Part shown: positions 61,004-64,000 of the stretch, piece after piece
Layout of the letters: every line of letters begins with the position of its first letter
Position numbering within the stretch: position 1 is the stretch's first letter
Assembly (NCBI RefSeq): GCF_003254295.1
Contig: NZ_QKZO01000003.1
Span: 256,532 to 320,531 of the forward strand
Reading direction: 5' to 3'
Source: Rhodobacter capsulatus
Lineage (GTDB): Bacteria; Pseudomonadota; Alphaproteobacteria; Rhodobacterales; Rhodobacteraceae
DNA: 64,000 nt
The notes under the pieces: model-generated
Told to the model about the DNA's origin: nothing
Databases searched by the model: none
What the model saw: the letters and a program-made list of their open reading frames with translations, nothing else
Program-made: the position numbers and the translations under genes

Positions 61004-61936
61004 TCAATCGGCCGGGCGCGCAAGCCAATCGTGCAGCATCCAGCGTGCAACAGTGCCGGGCCGCGGCGGGCGGATGTCGGGGTCCTGGCCTGCCAGAATC
61101 GCGGCAAGGCGCGTCCGGCCGACCCAGAGCGCCGCCTCGATTTCCACCGGATCAAGGGTGATCGCCCCGGGGCCCGCCTCGCCCGCGCAGCCCAGCATCA
61201 GCGAGGCCGGAAACGGCCAGGGCTGCGCGACCAGAAACCGCACCGCGCCGACGCGGATCCCGGTTTCCTCAAGAACCTCGCGCCGGACCGCCGCCGCCGG
61301 GGTCTCGCCCGGTTCCATGAAACCTGCCGGACAGGAATGCAGCCCCTCGGGCCAGCCCGGGCTGCGGGCCAGAAGCACCTGATCGGCGCGGGTGATGCGC
61401 ATGATCACCACCGGATCGGTGCGCGGGAACTGCACCCGGCCGCAGCCCGGGCAATCGCGTTGCCAACCGGCCTCGCGGATCGCCGTGGCCGTGCCGCAGG
61501 CCGGGCAGAAGCCGTGGAACCGGTGCCAGACAAATAGCCCGCGCGCGGTCGCCGCCAATTCGGCGGCGCGCGGGCAAAGCCGCGGCAGCATCCAGCGCAG
61601 ATCGGCGCGTTCGGCCCCCGCGGGCGCCGCCGTCTCGGGCAGATCGAGCGCGAAGACCGGGGCGGCACCGATCAGGCCCAGAAACAGCCGCGGCACCGCC
61701 GCGTGACCTGCGGTCGGCACCGACCAGAGGCCAAGCCCGGTGACCGGATCGGCGGCCGTGCCCTCGGGCGCCATCAGGACATCGCCTGCGACAAAGCCGA
61801 TGCAGCGCGCCGCCGGATCGGCCCAAAGCGCCGCCTGCGCCGCGGGATCGGCGCGCAGCTTCGCCGCGCGGTCAAGACCGGGGCCCTCCTCGGGCCCGGT
61901 AAAACCCAGAAATTCCTGCAGGTTCACAGCCGTCAT
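61004..61936 (-). CDS. nudC: NAD(H) pyrophosphatase / RNA decapping Nudix enzyme
   Basis: The 310-residue protein has a zinc ribbon with Cys144, 147, 162 and 165 (FCPACG, DCPGCG). The Nudix box GFMEPGETPAAAVRREVLEE(TG) at ~205-227 matches GX5EX7REUXEEXGU fully. The SQPWPFPxS family motif of NADH pyrophosphatases appears as AQPWPFPASLML. It hydrolyses NADH and can remove NAD caps from RNA. The start MTAVNLQEFLGFTG at 61936 was chosen over a long upstream open frame that lacks similarity. Confidence 0.94.
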   Translation of the reverse strand: MTAVNLQEFLGFTGPEEGPGLDRAAKLRADPAAQAALWADPAARCIGFVAGDVLMAPEGTAADPVTGLGLWSVPTAGHAAVPRLFLGLIGAAPVFALDLPETAAPAGAERADLRWMLPRLCPRAAELAATARGLFVWHRFHGFCPACGTATAIREAGWQRDCPGCGRVQFPRTDPVVIMRITRADQVLLARSPGWPEGLHSCPAGFMEPGETPAAAVRREVLEETGIRVGAVRFLVAQPWPFPASLMLGCAGEAGPGAITLDPVEIEAALWVGRTRLAAILAGQDPDIRPPRPGTVARWMLHDWLARPAD

Positions 61937-62209
61937 CGTCCCATTCCGCCAGCGTCGCGCCGGTTGTGGCATGGCCGGGGCGGCTTGACCAGTCACGCCC
62001 CGCGCCCCCGGCCCCCGCGCGCGGCGGGACTCAGGCGCCGGATGGCCCGTTCGTTGCTGCGGTGCCGCAATTTGCGGCACGGCCCCCGAAAACAGGCTTG
62101 GTTTCGGATCACTGCCGGATTTTGCGCCCGCTTCGCGCCGTTGCCGGTTCCCCTGCGCGCCGCGCCGCGGCAAGGTCAGGAAAAGGAAGAAAAGTCCGAC
62201 AGGGGACCC

Positions 62210-62276
62210 GCACCGCAAAGGTGCAAGACTAACGGTGCACCGCAAAGGTGCAAAGTGACGACGCACCGCAAGGTGC
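62210..62276 (+). repeat. three GCACCGCAAAGGTGC mini-hairpins, ~27-bp spacing
   Basis: GCACCGCAAAGGTGC at 62210-62224 and 62237-62251 and GCACCGCAAGGTGC at 62263-62276 each fold into a 5-bp stem with a small loop. They are regularly spaced and directly upstream of the hairpin at 62306. Confidence 0.75.
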
Positions 62277-62305
62277 AGACCCATCCGGCCGCGCAAGGTG
62301 GCCTT

Positions 62306-62343
62306 GGGGCGACGTGGCCTCCTCCTCCCTGCCACGTCGCCCC
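62306..62343 (+). ncRNA. candidate sRNA hairpin exposing CTCCTCCTCCCT
   Basis: GGGGCGACGTGGC and its exact complement GCCACGTCGCCCC form a perfect 13-bp stem. The 12-nt loop CTCCTCCTCCCT can pair with Shine-Dalgarno sequences (GGGAGGAG). A CCUCCUCCC motif in hairpin loops is the mark of CcsR-type stress sRNAs of Rhodobacter. There is no U-run after the stem, so the 3' end is not evident. On the minus strand it could instead serve as the 3' hairpin of tadA. Expression is unproven. Confidence 0.45.
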
Positions 62344-62382
62344 GACGAAGTCCGGGAACCGACGCTCTCAGCGGCGAGAAGT

Positions 62383-62832
62383 TCAGCGGCGGGACGCGAA
62401 AAACGCCTTCAACAGCCGTTCCGCGGGGTCGGCGGCGATGCCGTCATAGACCTCGGGGACATGGTGGCACTGCGGATGCGCGAAGATCCGCGGCCCCTGC
62501 GCCACGCCGCCCGATTTCGGATCCCCCGCGCCGTAATAAAGCCGCGCGATCCGCGCCGCCGACAGCGCCGCCGCGCACATCGGACAGGGTTCCAGCGTGA
62601 CATAAAGGTCGTGACCCACCAGCCGCTCGGAGCCCAGCACCGCGCAAGCCGCGCGAATGGCAAGGATTTCCGCATGCGCCGTGGGATCGTTCAGCTCGCG
62701 GGTGCGGTTGCCCGCCCGGGCGATCACCCGGCCATCGGGGGCGACGATCACCGCGCCCACCGGCACCTCGCCGCGGGCGGCGGCGGCTTCGGCCTCGGCC
62801 AGCGCGGCCTGCATGTGGCTTTTGAACTGCAT
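62383..62832 (-). CDS. tadA: tRNA-specific adenosine(34) deaminase
   Basis: The 149-residue enzyme converts A34 of tRNA-Arg(ACG) to inosine. Zinc-site residues are His53-Ala-Glu55 (TAHAEILAIR) and PCPMC with Cys83 and Cys86. The EPCPMCAAALSAARI and FAHPQCHHVPEVYDGI blocks match TadA rather than cytosine deaminases. It is an essential gene in most bacteria. It is divergent from the rluB-type gene, with 119 bp between. Confidence 0.95.
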   Translation of the reverse strand: MQFKSHMQAALAEAEAAAARGEVPVGAVIVAPDGRVIARAGNRTRELNDPTAHAEILAIRAACAVLGSERLVGHDLYVTLEPCPMCAAALSAARIARLYYGAGDPKSGGVAQGPRIFAHPQCHHVPEVYDGIAADPAERLLKAFFASRR

Positions 62833-62951
62833 CGCCTTTCATCGCCCGCAAAGCTTGTCCGATCAAGTCGCTTTCCAAACCGGCGCAAGAGGTGTAGGAA
62901 GGTGCCTTCGCCCGCGATGGTCGCGCGCCCCCTCCCCTTGAAGGATTGAAA

Positions 62952-64000
62952 ATGTCCGATGCGAACGAAACCGCCCTCGGTGCGGTTCTTGCTGCCGTTT
63001 CCCCCGAAAAAACCGCCGATACCGCCGAGCGCATCGCCAAGGTGATTGCGCGCTCGGGCGTCGCCTCGCGCCGCGATGCGGAAAAGATGATCCTTGCGGG
63101 CCGGGTGACGGTGAACGGCAAGAAGGTCGCCAGCCCCGCGCTGGACGTCAAGCCCACGGACAAGGTGGTGATCGACGGCAAGCCGATCGACGCGCCGCAG
63201 GAAACCCGGCTTTGGCTTTATTACAAACCGCTGGGCCTGGTGACGACCGAGAAGGACGAACAGGGCCGGCGCACGATTTTCGACGAGATGCCCGAGGAAA
63301 TGCCGCGGGTGCTGAACGTCGGCCGGCTTGACCTCAATTCCGAAGGCCTGCTGCTTTTGACCAATGACGGCGGGCTGAAGCGGCGGCTCGAGCTGCCGGA
63401 AACCGGCTGGCTGCGCAAATACCGCGTGCGGGTGAATGGTCGGCCGACGACCGAGACCTTTGATCCCTTGCGCCGCGGCATCACCATCGAGGGCGAGGAT
63501 TTCCAGCCGATGGAAGTCAGCCTTGACCGCCAGCAGGGCGCCAATGCCTGGCTGACCGTGGGCATCCGCGAGGGCAAGAACCGCGAGATCCGCCGCGCGA
63601 TGACCGAAGTCGGCATGACGGTGAACCGGCTGATCCGGGTCAGCTACGGCCCGTTCCGGCTCAATGACATGGAACCGGGGGCGGTGGTCGAGGTGAAGCG
63701 CAAGATGCTGCGCGACCAGCTGGGCGACCGGCTTTTGCTGGGTGTCGAGGACGGCAAGCCGCCGCGGTCCGAACGGATGGCGCCGAAGCCCGGGGCCCGC
63801 AGGCCGCGCCCCGAGGGCGCCGAAGGCGAAGAACGCAAGGGCTTTGGCCGTCAGCGCGATTTCGCCGGGGCCGAGGGCGATCGCAAGCCGAAGTCCTTCG
63901 GGATGAAATCGCATCGCGAGGATGGCGACCGCAAGCCCTTCGCGCGGCGCGAGGACGGCGACCGGAAACCCTACGCCCGCCGCGAAGATGGCGACCGCAA
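62952..64000 (+). CDS. rluB: 23S rRNA pseudouridine synthase (RluB-type), cut by window end
   Basis: The frame from ATG 62952 stays open to the window edge (about 349 codons seen). It has an S4 RNA-binding domain (AERIAKVIARSGVASRRDAE and VTVNGKKV). The RsuA/RluB-family catalytic domain has GRLDLNSEGLLLLTNDG (Asp127), YKPLGLVTTEKDEQGR and REGKNREIRRAMTEVGMTVN. A long basic, repetitive tail starts at about residue 265 with units such as REDGDRKPFAR that continue past the edge. It modifies 23S rRNA near position 2605. Confidence 0.92.
   Translation, partial: MSDANETALGAVLAAVSPEKTADTAERIAKVIARSGVASRRDAEKMILAGRVTVNGKKVASPALDVKPTDKVVIDGKPIDAPQETRLWLYYKPLGLVTTEKDEQGRRTIFDEMPEEMPRVLNVGRLDLNSEGLLLLTNDGGLKRRLELPETGWLRKYRVRVNGRPTTETFDPLRRGITIEGEDFQPMEVSLDRQQGANAWLTVGIREGKNREIRRAMTEVGMTVNRLIRVSYGPFRLNDMEPGAVVEVKRKMLRDQLGDRLLLGVEDGKPPRSERMAPKPGARRPRPEGAEGEERKGFGRQRDFAGAEGDRKPKSFGMKSHREDGDRKPFARREDGDRKPYARREDGDR

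Larger units (their letters stand above)
61937..62382. other. 446-bp gene-free stretch with hairpin repeats
   Basis: It contains the nudC promoter at the left and, at 62210-62343, three short repeated hairpins followed by a long perfect hairpin (listed separately). Short frames here have no protein character. Confidence 0.6.

Noticed and set aside
62210..62276. CRISPR-like array
   Set aside because: Units are 14-15 bp palindromes with 11-12 bp spacers, only three copies and no cas genes; too short for CRISPR.

Overview
The window reads as chromosomal DNA of a purple non-sulfur alphaproteobacterium of the Rhodobacter group, most likely Rhodobacter capsulatus or a close relative. The basis is very high GC with GC-rich third positions, a 199-residue membrane-anchored cytochrome c_y, an fnrL-hemN pair sharing an FNR box, an alphaproteobacterial short-form ProS, a CIRCE-controlled groESL operon and a family II pyrophosphatase. 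Species assignment is inference from protein resemblance; no search was run.

Layout. 1-5602: a truncated outer-membrane beta-barrel gene, a 1073-residue RTX protein built from six ~170-residue modules, and proS. 6184-15621: an accessory island beside the 3' end of tRNA-Ala(GGC). Its left half (6184-11120) is a patchwork of broken IS21, Mu-like transposase and phage genes, including two paralogous small packaging-type genes (one frameshifted). Its right half carries apparently intact cargo: a solitary HsdR_N-type nuclease-domain protein, a small-protein/ClpP-fold SDH-proteinase pair on AT-richer DNA, and a SRAP (HMCES/YedK) protein. 15622-21194: housekeeping genes (FYDLN acidic protein, YgjP-type peptidase, GntR regulator, thioesterase, L,D-transpeptidase, mnmH), tRNA-Met and a decayed IS5-family element.

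21318-29098 is a five-gene operon on the minus strand: RND adaptor, RND pump, response regulator, histidine kinase and ABC exporter. It is followed by a polysaccharide pyruvyl transferase-like protein, family II pyrophosphatase, groESL, a lipoprotein cytochrome c, polA, a zinc-finger protein, a HIT protein with a TTG start, a branching-type glycosyltransferase and a divergent sulfotransferase. 41427-46695 holds a methyltransferase, an adenosine kinase-like sugar kinase overlapping nth, a Hint-domain protein, an HTH-MGMT fusion and an OmpA lipoprotein. 46819-51444 has a FadR-type regulator, a DUF4087-like protein, fnrL, hemN and rsgA. rsgA has a leader with a short upstream ORF and a terminator-like hairpin.

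51540-58549 is a Yej-type peptide ABC importer operon (yejABEF) translationally coupled to a glycosyltransferase. Then come cycY, pheA, an SRPBCC protein, nudC, tadA and an rluB-type gene cut by the window end. The 61937-62382 gap contains a perfect 13-bp hairpin whose loop carries CTCCTCCTCCCT, preceded by three small repeated hairpins: a candidate anti-Shine-Dalgarno sRNA. A GC-palindrome plus TATTTG intergenic repeat recurs at several places.
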